This document shows positions 33,081 to 43,739 of a DNA stretch of 64,000 nt, one piece after another; within the stretch, counting starts at the first letter, position 1, and the number at the start of each line of letters is the position of its first letter. The DNA lies in contig CM041297.1 in the NCBI GenBank assembly GCA_023052935.1, positions 50,449,917 through 50,513,916 on the forward strand. The letters are read 5' to 3'. Under the pieces are notes generated by a model, which worked only from the letters and a program-made list of their open reading frames with translations, did no database searches and was not told where the DNA came from. The position numbers and the translations under genes are program-made. Origin of the DNA: Piezodorus guildinii. Its lineage: Eukaryota; Arthropoda; Insecta; Hemiptera; Pentatomidae.

Positions 33081-33764
33081 AAGTATTCAATTGATAAGAA
33101 CGTTCGTTTATATCACCTTATCTAACTAACACATCCCATTCTATTAAATTATTTCACGTACTATAATATAAGTTAAACTTATTCATTTTTAAACATTATT
33201 TTTATCGTTCGTATTATTTTATCTTCTTTAGAAAACTGAAAGTACCTTTGCACTCATATACATTTTTATCTATTTATATATATATTGTATTTTATATTAT
33301 TGTTTTTAAAGTTAATCTTCTTGTGAAGATGTTTGGCCAATAATAAACATTATCAGTTTTTGCCCTTGTAATCAAAACAACAACATCAAAAGTAAACTTG
33401 TAGCTCTATAACGGATGAAGTGTTTTTAGATTCAATATCTATTAGAGGATCCGTGCTATTTTGGCCGATAATTACGCTAAGAAGCCATATATTTTCTTAC
33501 TTTTCGGGTACCTACTTTTAGATCCTCACGAGGGTCGCACAATACACAATACAATGGTCTACTACATAAATAATTTCATAGGGCCTTTTATAATTCATTC
33601 TGTCCATTCAGACCGCTTTCCTAATAGCTTACGATTAAAATGCAAATAAACGTTTTTGTTAAATTTACGGTAATATTTTATGATATTCATTTTTTAAAGG
33701 TTTATTACATCAATAATTAACCCATGTAATCGAACAAGAATATAAAAAATAATCACTTTCAACA
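33081..33764. other. Intergenic, no gene seen
   Basis: AT-rich low-copy DNA. The open frame at 33461-33649 has no motif. No repeat match was found within the window. Confidence 0.4.
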
Positions 33765-34600
33765 GTTGACGTTTCATGATACGTAGAACCCAAATAAAGA
33801 ATTAAAAAAAGTCCGCTTTTCCGCCTTATCAAGAAACAACTATATAATTATGAATGAATTATTTGGAACAATCTCTTCTTTTTATTTATATATTTATTTA
33901 TTATAACATATATAAAATTTGATTATAACCCTGTAACGTTTCGAGGTACTTTCCATGCCTCATCTTCAGATCATTAAAAATCATCTAAAATACAATTTAA
34001 TATTATAAGCAACCATACAAACAATAACAAATATTATCAATAATTTAGAATTCATTTATCACCTACAATATTGTATGGTTGCTTATAATATTGAATTGTA
34101 TTTTAGATGATTTTTAATGATCTGAAGATGAGGCATGGAAAGTACCTCGAAACGTTACGTTGTTATAATCAAATTTTATATATGTTAAAATAAATAAATA
34201 TATAAATAAAAAAAAGAGATTGTTCCAAATAATACATTCATAATTAAAATTACTCTTCTATAATAATAATTAATATAAAACTATATAATAACATCTCGCT
34301 ATTGCTGATGGATAAAGAATTAGAATCCCTTCAAACCAAAAAAAAAAAAAGAATCGTTGAAATCGGTTAAGAAACAGCAGAGAACTTATGATTGAATATT
34401 TTCTTTAATATTAATTGAAAGTGTAGCTAGTTCGTCTTTCATTAGAGGTCTTTAATTAAATGGTTGCTATCCATATAAGTTAGTTGCCTAAACACCTTTA
34501 TAAATTGTAATACCATAATATAATTATTCGGAAATAATAAACCATAATGTAATAATTTGCAGCGTTTTTATAAGCCTCATAGGATGTCACATTGTGTTTT
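33765..34600 (+). repeat. R3 family, split by a Penelope-like foldback
   Basis: The left piece at 33765-33837 (TTTCATGATACGTAGAACCC) matches 47655-47690. The right piece at 34350-34600 (GAAATCGGTTAAGAAACAGC, then AATAATAAACCATAATGTAAT) matches 8950-9130 and 47790-47965. Confidence 0.5.
33849..34278 (+). mobile_element. Penelope-like foldback insertion, terminal region only
   Basis: It is flanked by the 11 bp direct repeat AACTATATAAT (33838-33848 and 34279-34289). It is almost entirely a hairpin: 33855-34060 is the inverse of 34065-34260. Each arm is the terminal region of the element at 3694-5030. There is no coding sequence. Cassettes of the hammerhead type lie at 33935-33969 (minus) and 34122-34155 (plus), the latter with intact CTGAAGA and GAAAC. 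Confidence 0.85.
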
Positions 34601-34614
34601 AAAAGGTTTGTAAA

Positions 34615-34810
34615 GTTTTGGTAATATGGGTGGATAGATGTAATGTATACAAGTTCATATTACAATAGTTTTTTTTATTAGTGAAACACTGTAAATCTCC
34701 TAGAATGTTTCAGTCGAACATTCTAGGAGATTTACAGTGTTTCACTAATAAAAAAACTATTGTAATATGAACTTGTATCAATTACATCTATCCACCCATA
34801 TTACCAAAAC
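34615..34810. repeat. 196 bp near-perfect palindrome
   Basis: Two arms of about 95 bp are inverted copies with only a few mismatches, separated by about 7 bases (TCAGTCG, near 34709). The arms start GTTTTGGTAATATGGGTGG and end at its inverse. No coding sequence and no hammerhead-like motif are seen. It would extrude as a cruciform or form a long hairpin RNA. Confidence 0.9.
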
Positions 34811-35096
34811 TATATAAAGCCTGCTTAAAAAAATTCAATCGGTTACAAATATTCTTTTTTCAAGAATCACAAACCACAAGCTTTCTAAGGCTTTAACGAT
34901 TGTTCTTTTATATCCATGAATGACCGAGATATGGCGGACAAAATCTCTAATAGGAAGCTATTTCGAAACGAAGTTATGGCACCATAACTTGCCATAAAGT
35001 TTCAAAATTACATACCATTAATTATTTTACACGCTCATCACTGGACCATTCGTAAATATAAAAGAGTAATTTTATAATCCGAAACTAAAAAAAAAA

Positions 35097-35650
35097 ATCT
35101 GATACTCGCAACACATGACTTCTACCTCAACAACACTACTACCTCCGTTATTAAAATAAATTTAGGAATTTGTGAATATTGTTAGAGATGAAATCAGTTT
35201 AAAGAATTTATTAAATTGATTTTCCATAAAAACGTGTGTTATATTAAATAATTTATTATCAGTTAGTTTTATCAGGCTTTTTTTACTTTAACTCTCTTTT
35301 AACTTTCACAACTTTGTTTGTAAGATAATTTTTTTTTCTAAAATCTTTAGCTTTTCAACGGTATATTATACATCTATTTTTTATTCATGTTTTTATGTTT
35401 AGAACACAATAATTACATTAAAAAATATATTGGCTCTTTTCCCCTTCAGTTTTATATCAAATTCGTTCAACTTGTACATTTAAACGTTTTTTTTTTTTTG
35501 TTTTTTTTTTCCAACTAACGGCAAAAAATGGTTAATGTTTTCAAATCTTCAAAATAGAAGGTACTTTAGAGGAAGAAAATTTAAACAATAGGCATTTAAG
35601 GCCTGTCAGAATAATTTAATTAGAAAGAAACCTACATATAAGTGAAAGTA
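35097..35650 (-). repeat. R1 family repeat, truncated
   Basis: It begins ATCTGATACTCGCAACACATG with ACTTCTACCTC and runs through the R1 blocks inverted to GAAACCTACATATAAGTGAAAG at about 35650. It is diverged. Confidence 0.72.
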
Positions 35651-36019
35651 ATAAATAAATAAAAATAAATCTCTATAAAAATGCTTTTGGTTTATTTTAT
35701 ATTCTTAATGGCATACAATACTGTTATCAAGACAAATTTTAAGGAGTGCTGAAAGATGAAAACCTCTGTTAAGACTCTTGTGTTATTTTAAGTGCATGCA
35801 CGATGCTGTCTCATACTTTCCACGTTACTGAAATTTATATGTATGTGTACATGTACTTCTAATATCCCAAAAGCTATGAACGAGGAAGTAGTGCTATGTG
35901 CAGATATAATGAAAGTTGGTAAGGTGAATTTTGGATTGAGGTTTTGATCATGGGAAAAAGATGTCAGAAAAACTAGGCATTTGCGCCTTCCCAACGTTAT
36001 GGCAGACATACTAAGAGTT

Positions 36020-36298
36020 AAGTACCTAAGAACTAAACGGACATGCCAACAAAATCATTGGAAAAATGGCTAAGTTTCTGATGCGAGGGAAAATCAGGAT
36101 GTGATTGAAAAGATCCTGGATGAGGGATCTACTGCCGTCATATATATAATCGTGTAAGTATTGTAACTTCAAGCGAAGATTTTGATGCCACACAACCTAT
36201 TCTCATGCTTTCTTCTTCGCTTAGAACCTATCTTATGACTGTTAGGATTTGCTTGACAGTGCGGATTTAGACTTGAAATTAAAAAAAAAAACCAACAA
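36020..36298 (+). pseudogene. Jockey 3' end fragment
   Basis: TTGAAAAGATCCTGGATGAG encodes LKRSWMRDLL, the tail of the full element at 28284, followed by a 3' UTR with CTTATGACTGTTAGGATTTG and a short poly(A) at about 36282-36292. The rest of ORF2 is missing. Confidence 0.65.
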
Positions 36299-36299
36299 A

Positions 36300-36920
36300 A
36301 AAATAACTCATACCAATAGTTTCGGAAAACTGTGTTTATATTAGAAATAAAATATCAAAATCCAAGGTTTCTTATCAATCAGACATACTTTAGATATTCA
36401 ATACTTCGCCGACCATAATCTTCAGTAATTTAATAAAATTATCACCATTCACGACCTAATTACAGTTATTTATTACTCCTAAACAATTAAATAATTGATG
36501 ATGGCGATAAGATTTACTCCCCCTATTGAGGACGATTACTGGTAGGGACATGATAAAGACGATGAGCATCTACAAGACTCGGAGGAGGATTTATGGAGGT
36601 ATGTGGGGCTTAAGTGGTCGGGTATGATATATGTATGTAGGCACCTGGCCAAATCATCACCCCAATCATACCTGACATTATTGGCTTCTGACCATCACCT
36701 CAAGGGCATATATCTTTTCTATTTGACACCTCCTCGAGTTATGGTACTAATGCAATTTATGATTTATGTTAAATTTAATATTATTGTTATATCAATCTAT
36801 TGATAATATCAGGCACACCATATTGGATCCAATATCTAGCCGAAGGTATACTAAAAGTGTTATTTGAAAATAAATCTATTAACCACTTCATGCATTAATT
36901 CATTACCTGACTGCTGGCTA
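36300..36920. other. Intergenic, no gene seen
   Basis: Low-copy DNA. The open frame at 36603-36803 has no recognised motif. Confidence 0.4.
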
Positions 36921-37060
36921 AAATGCCATATTCATGTGGAAAAGAACAATTTTATCTTACACCCAGCAGCCTCAAGTACCCACTCACCTCAGATAAAATT
37001 GTTCTTTTTATGTTGAACCTCCAATTTTATTATAAATACCACATTACTTTCACAGAACCT
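36921..37060. mobile_element. Foldback fragment, family of 60960-61240
   Basis: AAAGAACAATTTTATCTTAC and CAGATAAAATTGTTCTTTT face each other around CACCCAGCAGCC...CCCACTCACC. The same hairpin with GTGGGTA...CACCCAG spacing is at 61060-61135 and, degenerate, at 58255-58650. Confidence 0.55.
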
Positions 37061-37179
37061 ATCATTGAAATATATTGTATAAGAAAATATTTTAATAATG
37101 AACATTGTTGAATTTTAATTTCATCATAAATAACTGTTTAGGTTTCCTAAATCCAAACGAAATCACACACAACGGTTGT

Positions 37180-37450
37180 TCTGTCTCAAAATTGTCTACG
37201 AGATTCAAAATTTATTCCTAACATAGATATATGCTTGGGATGTTCCAGCGACTTTTTCACGAAAATGGACTGACAAGAAACGCCACTCAACACCACGTAT
37301 TTTGCAAGTTATTTTAAAAAAACTACTCAAAAGTTTTTTTTACTAAATTTGCCATGACAAAACGTAATTAAATGGTATTTAATATCTAGTAGGTTTTATT
37401 CACATTGAAAATGTTAGAAAGAGCTTAAAAGCCTAATATGAACGTATAGC
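37180..37450 (+). repeat. Degenerate R1 copy
   Basis: GGATGTTCCAGCGACTTTTTC, then AAGAAACGCCACTC, then TAGTAGGTTTTATTCACATTG, then AAAGAGCTTAAAAGCC: the central R1 blocks in order, heavily mutated. Confidence 0.5.
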
Positions 37451-37461
37451 TTTATATGTAT

Positions 37462-37647
37462 TATGTGGCTCAATACATATAGAAGGTTCGTACTGTTTCT
37501 GGACCAACGGTCAGCAATCCGAGGATTCAGCCGGGATCACGTTCAGCAGTAAGGTTTTTTTCTCTATTTTGGGTATCCTCTTTATATAGGCTGGGTCTGC
37601 CCCAGGAGTTTCTCCATATCCCAGGTCACCCAAAGTTGAAATACCAG
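37462..37647 (-). mobile_element. SINE-A 3' half (left of LTR insertion)
   Basis: On the minus strand it matches the body of the SINE at 50436-50761: CTCCTGGGGCAGACCCAGCC, then GGTACCCAAAATA, then GATTAAGGCC-like and CAGTACGAA blocks. It is interrupted by the LTR element at 37648 and resumes at 41379. Confidence 0.8.
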
Positions 37648-38052
37648 TGCTATGTATCGAGAATATCGGGAGGTGAAGAAATATTTTTGATTTGTACAAA
37701 ATATAGTAGTTTCCGGGCGACAAGCAGGAAGGCTTCTTAGAAGGGCTATACAAAAAATAGACCCCTCGACTCGTACAGCGGGGATAGCGGAGTACCTGGG
37801 GAGTCTGAGCCCGGACGGGAAGAGAAGAGGAAGTCCAGCACGGAAGTCGGAAGTTGGGGTCAAGCAGTCATGTCCAAAGGTACCTATATGTAATATTATG
37901 TGGTAAATAGAACCTCAGTATTCTCGATAATAACAATGCATCTCTGTACCAAGTTTTATGTATAATAATATGTGTGATAATAAGTGATATTTGATAAATA
38001 AAATGTATTTCAAGATAATTACTTAATTACCCTATATGCCACGAAACATAGT
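37648..38052 (+). repeat. 5' LTR (405 bp)
   Basis: It starts TGCTATGT and ends ACATAGT, so the ends form a short CTATGT/ACATAG inverted repeat; the usual terminal CA is absent. It is fairly GC-rich in its first half and carries ATAAATAAAATG-type polyadenylation candidates in its second half. Confidence 0.92.
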
Positions 38053-38058
38053 ATTTTA

Positions 38059-38077
38059 TGGCATCCAGCTTGTGGGG
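38059..38077 (+). promoter_or_regulatory. Primer binding site candidate
   Basis: TGGCATCCAGCTTGTGGGG just inside the 5' LTR. A tRNA 3' end complement should begin TGG, which fits. The tRNA was not identified. Confidence 0.6.
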
Positions 38078-38408
38078 ACGAATTTATCAATTCTTTATTA
38101 GTATCGAAAATTTATAAGTTAATTAAAAGTCAATGTTATAAGTGGCATTAGGGTAATATTGTCATATGTATTATATAGGAATCTGATATTAATACTTCAT
38201 TAATTTATAATTAATTGTTAGCATCTCGTGCGCCTCCCTACTGTTTTAAGGTCTTGAAAGTGGTTAGTTTTTTAAAGTGGTTTTATGAAAGTTGTTAGAT
38301 GTTTGTTATATATGCCTTTTGTTCGTGTAAGCGTTTAAACCACCCTTAAAGGTTTTTGAAGATTAGCCAGGGTTTTGTTTTTTATTATTTCGCACACGAT
38401 TTTTTACT

Positions 38409-38843
38409 ATGGCTTCCAGATTAGATGAGCTACCAAAGCCAAAATGTTCAGAAGTATCTGATCTGGGGTTGACCGGAGAGTCAGTGATCCCGTGCTCGAA
38501 TACAACTAAGCCACAGACCAAATTAAGAGGGAAGAAGCTAAACTTCAAAGAAGAAGAAGATATTGAAGAAGATATTTTTTTTAAACGTTTCGAAAATTCA
38601 ATAATGAATATTCTTGAAAGATTCGATAATTGGGTAAATAATGGATTTGATCATCTGGAGGAGAATATTGGTAGCATTGAAAATAAGAAAGATCCTTTTG
38701 AAGATAAAATAGAAGCGAACACCGATGAAAGACTCCCAGAAGAGATTAAAAAGAAAAATAATTTCATAAATGAGGAACTGCAACCTGAAGAGACCCCCAC
38801 TCAAACCTCAAATAAACATGCCGATTCCGACACCCTTCACTGA
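38409..38843 (+). CDS. Gag-position ORF, part 1 (unknown protein)
   Basis: 144 codons starting ATGGCTTCC 350 bp inside the LTR. The product is very acidic and charged (KEEEDIEEDIFFKRFEN, then ERFDNWVNNGFDHLEENI) with likely helices and no zinc knuckle. It ends at TGA in 38841-38843 where a second frame with similar composition (38770-39489) overlaps. Either a one-base shift has split one ORF, or a programmed frameshift joins them. Composition and position suggest a Gag-like protein, but I recognise no family. Confidence 0.55.
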   Translation: MASRLDELPKPKCSEVSDLGLTGESVIPCSNTTKPQTKLRGKKLNFKEEEDIEEDIFFKRFENSIMNILERFDNWVNNGFDHLEENIGSIENKKDPFEDKIEANTDERLPEEIKKKNNFINEELQPEETPTQTSNKHADSDTLH

Positions 38844-39489
38844 GGATGAAGCAAAATCTGACTATCAAGAAATAAATATCCTGGAGAATGAAAAGGAAGA
38901 AAATAAAAACGAAGAAGGTACAAACCCAAAAATGGAAGATAAACTCCATTCTCAAATGACTCCCGCTGCTCAAAATGAAGAACCAATGAAAAAAAATGAA
39001 GAAGTTAATAACTCGAAAATTATAGATAAACTCCACTCTCAAATGACTCCCGCTGCTGAGAATGAAGATAAAATATATTGTGAAAAAACGGAAGATCCAG
39101 AATCGAATGCAGTACCTCATATTAATACAAATGAACAATTTGAAATAACATTGATTCCTCCCGAAAATCCTACTAATTTCAAAGAAGAAGAGGTCCCTAA
39201 CCAAAAAACATTCCACAGTCAATGTTTACCTCTGAAATCCCTTATTCTATTCCGAAGTCAAGAATATAGATCTAAACTAGTCAGTTTCAAATTAAATACA
39301 TTTTCGATTCCACTTGCTCCTAGCAACACTGTACTTGATGTTTATAGAAAGGTGCCCGTTAAAGGAATAACAATTGTTATTTTTATATATGTAGATTATA
39401 AAGGCTACATGGTCTTGGACCATGTTAGAAAAGGCCTCATACCATATTATTTTGGCTTACGGCAGTCTTTATCCGTTTCCAGAGGATAA
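38770..39489 (+). CDS. Gag-position ORF, part 2 (unknown protein)
   Basis: 239 codons in the next frame. The meaningful part probably starts near MPIPTPFTEDEAK (about 38818). It contains a repeated unit of about 25 residues, DKLHSQMTPAAQNE and DKLHSQMTPAAENE, then acidic sequence, then a folded-looking end (LKSLILFRSQEYRSKLVSF, then NTVLDVYRKVPVKGITIVIF). No zinc finger, protease D-T/S-G or reverse transcriptase box is present. After the stop the sequence looks like 3' UTR. The function is unknown; it could be the C-terminal part of the same Gag-like product. Confidence 0.55.
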   Translation: MRNCNLKRPPLKPQINMPIPTPFTEDEAKSDYQEINILENEKEENKNEEGTNPKMEDKLHSQMTPAAQNEEPMKKNEEVNNSKIIDKLHSQMTPAAENEDKIYCEKTEDPESNAVPHINTNEQFEITLIPPENPTNFKEEEVPNQKTFHSQCLPLKSLILFRSQEYRSKLVSFKLNTFSIPLAPSNTVLDVYRKVPVKGITIVIFIYVDYKGYMVLDHVRKGLIPYYFGLRQSLSVSRG

Positions 39490-40972
39490 AAAGGGGTAAT
39501 TAGCGTCCCCTCCGTATGACGAGCTTACAGTGTTTAGCCTGGGCCATGTTCAGGTTAAACCTTACTGGAAAAATTGTAAATAGTTTGTACATGCTATGTA
39601 AATATTAGGATTAGGTCATTTGTATGTTAAGATTAGGATTTAAAATAATCTTGTATTAATATATTATATGTAGAAGAAATGGATCTCAGGTTTAATTATC
39701 GTGTTTAATCCAAATAAATTAATAAATAGAGAATCAGGAACATTATTTTTATATTATTGCTTAAATTTAAAAAAAATGACTTCTGTTGTAGAAATACCAT
39801 AACCAAAGTTTAATAAAAAATAAAATAAATTTAATAAATATAAAGTAGAATAATGAGCATCCGAAAACTAATAAAAAAAAAAAAATAAAAAAAAATGGTG
39901 GATCTTTGTATATATGTTTTAATAGTCCTAATGCGGATTTCTTTTAAGTAATAAGGGAATAATTACCCTGTAATTGGAGTAGATATTAGTCCTCCTTATC
40001 ATTCTGAGATGAGATTTTTACCTTCTAATAGGTTTTTTAATAGGGAAGAATCCTGAATGTGGAGTAGCTGTAGGCCTCCTCTTATCCCGAAGGCGGGAAT
40101 GATACACGTAGTTATTATTTGTAGACGGTTATGTCTTTTGTGTACACCCAGAGTACTGCTGTTATATTTATATTGATCCAGCTATTAAATGTCTAAAATT
40201 CTAGTAGGTCTTCCTGATAATTTAATTTTTGTCGTAAATAGGTCATCAGAAAGTTTAGCTATTTTTATTATTATTTTCTAGTTAAAATCTGAGATTCATT
40301 CCACTTCTTAAGACTACCCTGATTGTGACGCTAAAATCTCTTCTATATTTATACCATTCATTTAACACTGTTATAGCTTTATATTATAAGTATAATTTAA
40401 AAAATGATGAGAATACTGAGGATGTGTTATTAGTGTAATATGACTATTTGAAAGAAAAGAGGTTTAACAGGTACCTTAGAGACCTAATAGTAGATTCATT
40501 TTGGTTTTAATAATTTGCCACATGATAAGAAAATATCCAATGAATATTATATGTTGTATTTGTTACTATTATATTATGTATTATGCATTACGTTAATCAA
40601 CTGATTATCTGAAAGGAAAAAAAAAAAAAATTAATTTCATAAGCACAGCATTTCATGTAAAATATAATAATTTTAGCGTTATGATATTTTTGTGATGGAA
40701 GAAGATTATGTATATTAAACTCAAAGGACTTTGTAACTGCCAAAGTAGATTCAGTGAAAGGTATTGGATACGAACAGTAAATAAATACTTTTATAAGAAA
40801 AACTGTATTAAAAAAAAGTTCTATTATTATATTTAAATGTTTGTTTATTCTTAGAGGTCATGTTTTATTTAATTCTGACTTAAGATGATGTACAGTATTA
40901 TAACTAGTTTAATTCTTGTAATTTTATGTTTAGATAATTAAATTAATTAAATTTCCTCGCAGGTTAGGTGAA
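39490..40972 (+). other. LTR element 3' interior, non-coding
   Basis: 1.5 kb of AT-rich sequence inside the LTR element with no frame over 60 codons. No convincing polypurine tract precedes the 3' LTR (AGGTTAGGTGAA is the nearest candidate). Confidence 0.6.
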
Positions 40973-41377
40973 TGCTATGTATCGAGAATATCGGGAGGTG
41001 AAGAAATATTTTTGATTTGTACAAAATATAGTAGTTTCCGGGCGACAAGCAGGAAGGCTTCTTAGAAGGGCTATACAAAAAATAGACCCCTCGACTCGTA
41101 CAGCGGGGATAGCGGAGTACCTGGGGAGTCTGAGCCCGGACGGGAAGAGAAGAGGAAGTCCAGCACGGAAGTCGGAAGTTGGGGTCAAGCAGTCATGTCC
41201 AAAGGTACCTATATGTAATATTATGTGGTAAATAGAACCTCAGTATTCTCGATAATAACAATGCATCTCTGTACCAAGTTTTATGTATAATAATATGTGT
41301 GATAATAAGTGATATTTGATAAATAAAATGTATTTCAAGATAATTACTTAATTACCCTATATGCCACGAAACATAGT
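40973..41377 (+). repeat. 3' LTR (405 bp)
   Basis: Same sequence as 37648-38052 by eye. It is followed by T and CCAG, the target repeat. Confidence 0.92.
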
Positions 41378-41378
41378 T

Positions 41379-41475
41379 CCAGAATAAATAATATTGTGTA
41401 ATAGCCGGGATTCGAACCCAGGACCCGGAAAACAGTAGACTGATGCTCCATCCACAAACCCACGCCGCTCCCGAT
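41379..41475 (-). mobile_element. SINE-A tRNA-like head (right of LTR insertion)
   Basis: The minus strand reads GAGCGGCGTGGGTTTGTGG (box A region) and CTGGGTTCGAATCCCGG (box B), then the body TATTATTTATTCTG. It continues the SINE broken at 37647. Confidence 0.85.
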
Positions 41476-41559
41476 CTTTAGTAATAGAACGCATAATATG
41501 TTGAAGGTATATATATTTTCAAATAAGAGCTTTAAGCGAAAATATATTTTTTAAGGTTT

Positions 41560-41760
41560 TATAAATAAAAATAATCCATGCTAGCAAGATCTGGGTAAGT
41601 GTTAAGTCTAGGCCAAGAAAAAGTCGTCTGAAATTGAAATTTCATATCTATTGTAATCCAGATATCGGACACCGAATTTTTTTTACAGAAATCGATTAAC
41701 CGGATCTGCCACTTTTTATAATCGAATTTAAAGATTATTTAAACTTATTCAACTTTGCTT
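41560..41760 (+). repeat. Degenerate R1 fragment
   Basis: AAGTGTTAAGTCTAGGCCAAG, then GAAATTGAAATTTCATAT, then ATTAACCGGATCTGCCACTTT match the R1 blocks GTAAGTCTAGCGC, GAAACTGAAATTTCATAT and CCAGAAGAGCCACTTTAT. Confidence 0.55.
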
Positions 41761-41780
41761 CATGACTCTTGCCAGGAAGT

Positions 41781-41817
41781 TATGATGAAGACCCGAAACA
41801 TGGCTCGAAACGTCGGA
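41781..41817 (+). ncRNA. Hammerhead-like / Penelope terminal motif
   Basis: TGATGAAGACCCGAAACATGGCTCGAAACGTCGG. The GAAACGT box is present, but the upstream box is TATGATGA rather than CTGANGA. It is a likely relic of another Penelope-type family. Confidence 0.35.
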
Positions 41818-41829
41818 TAATAAAATAGT

Positions 41830-42622
41830 TTTTCACTACTTTCTTATACTTCTTTTTTTACTGCCACCTCTACTATTCATTCTTCATATTAATTTTACAG
41901 TCTACAGTCTAAATATTTAATTTTCAACATTTATTTTAGTACGTAATGAGTATTACTGAACACAAATCCCTTAGGAAAATATTTCAATTTCAATTCCTTA
42001 TTACACAATTATCAATTTTAGTTAATTGTCATAAATAATTACCCTTGACATCCCATAGTTTAAACCATCTTTTCAACTGACACTCTTAAAAAAATGAAGA
42101 GATGACTTTGTAAGGAAGATTTTGCTTTATAAAATAATACTTTTATTCAAAATTTCTGCAATGGAATTTCGCTGTCAGATGCTATAATACCTATGTGTGT
42201 GTACTCTAAGCTTAAAAAATATTAATTAAAAATATGGTACAAAAAAAAATGAACGAGCTGGTAATATTAAAAAGTAATCAAGAGTATGGAGGCAACGCAC
42301 TCAACCAAACATCATATTTACATCGGCCTGTGTTGGACGGGTAATGCAACAACTTTACGCTTCGTATGACCGCTTCATAAAATAATTTTCGCGACAAGAG
42401 AGGATTCATATTTTAACGAATATGTAAAACTAGCCGTTGTTGGAATTGACAGGATTCAGAACTACACAGTCCGGATATGGTGCTTTATAAGGATTTACAT
42501 GAGCTAACCTGCCGGAAAAAAAAATATATTAGTTGGAATAGACGAAAGACATACTTTTGTAATAGGCATGTTTAGTATAGTAAATTTATTTCATGTCAGT
42601 GGCAAAAAAAAAAAAAAGAATA
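41830..42622. other. Intergenic with a possible unrecognised repeat
   Basis: 42280-42540 has a protein-like mixed-frame stretch (ACVGRVMQQLYASYDRF, then GIDRIQNYTVRIW) that I cannot place. The remainder is AT-rich. Confidence 0.35.
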
Positions 42623-42634
42623 AGAGTAAATTTA

Positions 42635-43518
42635 TTTTTTATTTTAAAATTGCTTTATTGAGAAGTAATACAATTTGCCACTATCTTGGGAAATAAGTAT
42701 TAGAGATAAAATAATTCATTCATTCCATATGTACAAAGTAAAACAAACAAAAAATAAAATACCTCAATAACAAATGAAAAAAAAAATAATAATAAATAAA
42801 ATAAAATAAATGAAATAAAAGAAAATAATTATAATCTTGGCCACATTCATACCTATATACAATATTTACATACTGCCTCTGGGAACTCCGAATCGAACCT
42901 CTGCATCCAGAAATGGATGCCGAAGCACAATGTCAGGAGATCCCAGCGCCTCTCAGTCAGCTGCGTCACCAATCTAGTCAGTGGAGACTGAGTGAGGGCG
43001 CTAGAGCCACACACTCTCAGGCATGAGTGGAGAAGTTGGCCATTGCCAGCACTCCAATTGCGTATTTATAAGAGATCTCTCGGCCACTGCCGCCTCAACC
43101 GACGAGGAGGGTTGTAAGGACGGTTGGTTATTTGATAGAGATTGTGCCAGAGGATTAGGAAGAAGAGTAAGTTTCTGATGGAAAATTAAGAATTTGGATG
43201 GGATGAGATCAAGGGGATCAACATAAGGGATCTTGAGGTCATGATGTAAGGTCTTGTTTGTTAAATAATAGGGAGCATTGACTATTGTTCTAAGGACTTT
43301 GAACTGAAAGGATTGGATACGTTTGATGCTCGAAAATTTAGTAGTACCCATAGTTCAATTCCATAGGTCCACATAGGTTTGAGAATTGTCTTGTAAATTA
43401 ATAGTTTGTTTCCAACGGAAAGTTCTGATGTTCTGTTCAGTAGTCTATATAACTGTCCGTATCTTCTGTTGAGCTCTTGTCTTTTAAGTCGAGTATGTGG
43501 GTTCCAGGTCAGTCTTTT
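42635..43518 (-). mobile_element. 5'-truncated Jockey-type element with 12 bp TSD
   Basis: It is flanked by AGAGTAAATTTA (42623-42634 and 43519-43530). Minus-strand reading gives the ORF2 C-terminus, then a long 3' UTR ending AATAAAGCAATTTT and an A-rich tail. A second truncated copy of the same family is at 48576-49087. Confidence 0.88.
43001..43515 (-). pseudogene. Jockey-type ORF2 C-terminus
   Basis: In two frames joined near 43350: LTWNPHTRLKRQELNRRYGQ, then LLIYKTILKPMWTYGIELW, then GTTKFSSIKRIQSFQFKVLR, then NAPYYLTNKTLHHDLKIPY. This is the post-YADD thumb and tail of Jockey-clade ORF2. One base seems to be missing in the GGG run (TATGGGTAC) that separates the frames. The remaining tail runs open to 43001. 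Confidence 0.85.
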
Positions 43519-43739
43519 AGAGTAAATTTAAAATTCTTGAAAAGTTATTGTGTTCAGAATGTATATGTGTCAGGTGCTAAAACGAATATGTAAATTACAG
43601 AGGAGAAGAATAAAATAACACATATATGTTCTTAACATAAATATTTTGGAGAATTATTTCAAAAAGTTGTCGAAGCAGAGCGATATATATTAAACGTTAA
43701 AGGCAAATTCGTTATTTAGATTTTTACCTAAACAAAAAA

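Larger units (their letters stand above)
37648..41378 (+). mobile_element. Non-autonomous LTR retrotransposon (about 3.7 kb)
   Basis: Two 405 bp direct repeats with no difference I can see (37648-38052, 40973-41377) bound a 2.9 kb interior. A 4 bp direct repeat CCAG (37644-37647 and 41379-41382) flanks the element, and it splits a SINE-A. A primer-binding-site-like TGGCATCCAGCTTGTGGGG begins at 38059, six bases inside the left LTR. An unrecognised ORF pair sits where gag would be. No protease, reverse transcriptase or integrase motif is visible, so it would rely on proteins in trans. Identical LTRs imply very recent insertion. Confidence 0.88.

Noticed and set aside
38764..39222. 152-codon hydrophobic minus frame inside the LTR element
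   Set aside because: It is antisense of the acidic Lys/Glu-rich + strand ORF, which gives Phe/Ile-rich translation by composition.
37648..41378. Endogenous retrovirus
   Set aside because: LTRs are present, but there is no protease, reverse transcriptase, integrase or envelope-like frame, so only a non-autonomous LTR retrotransposon is supported.
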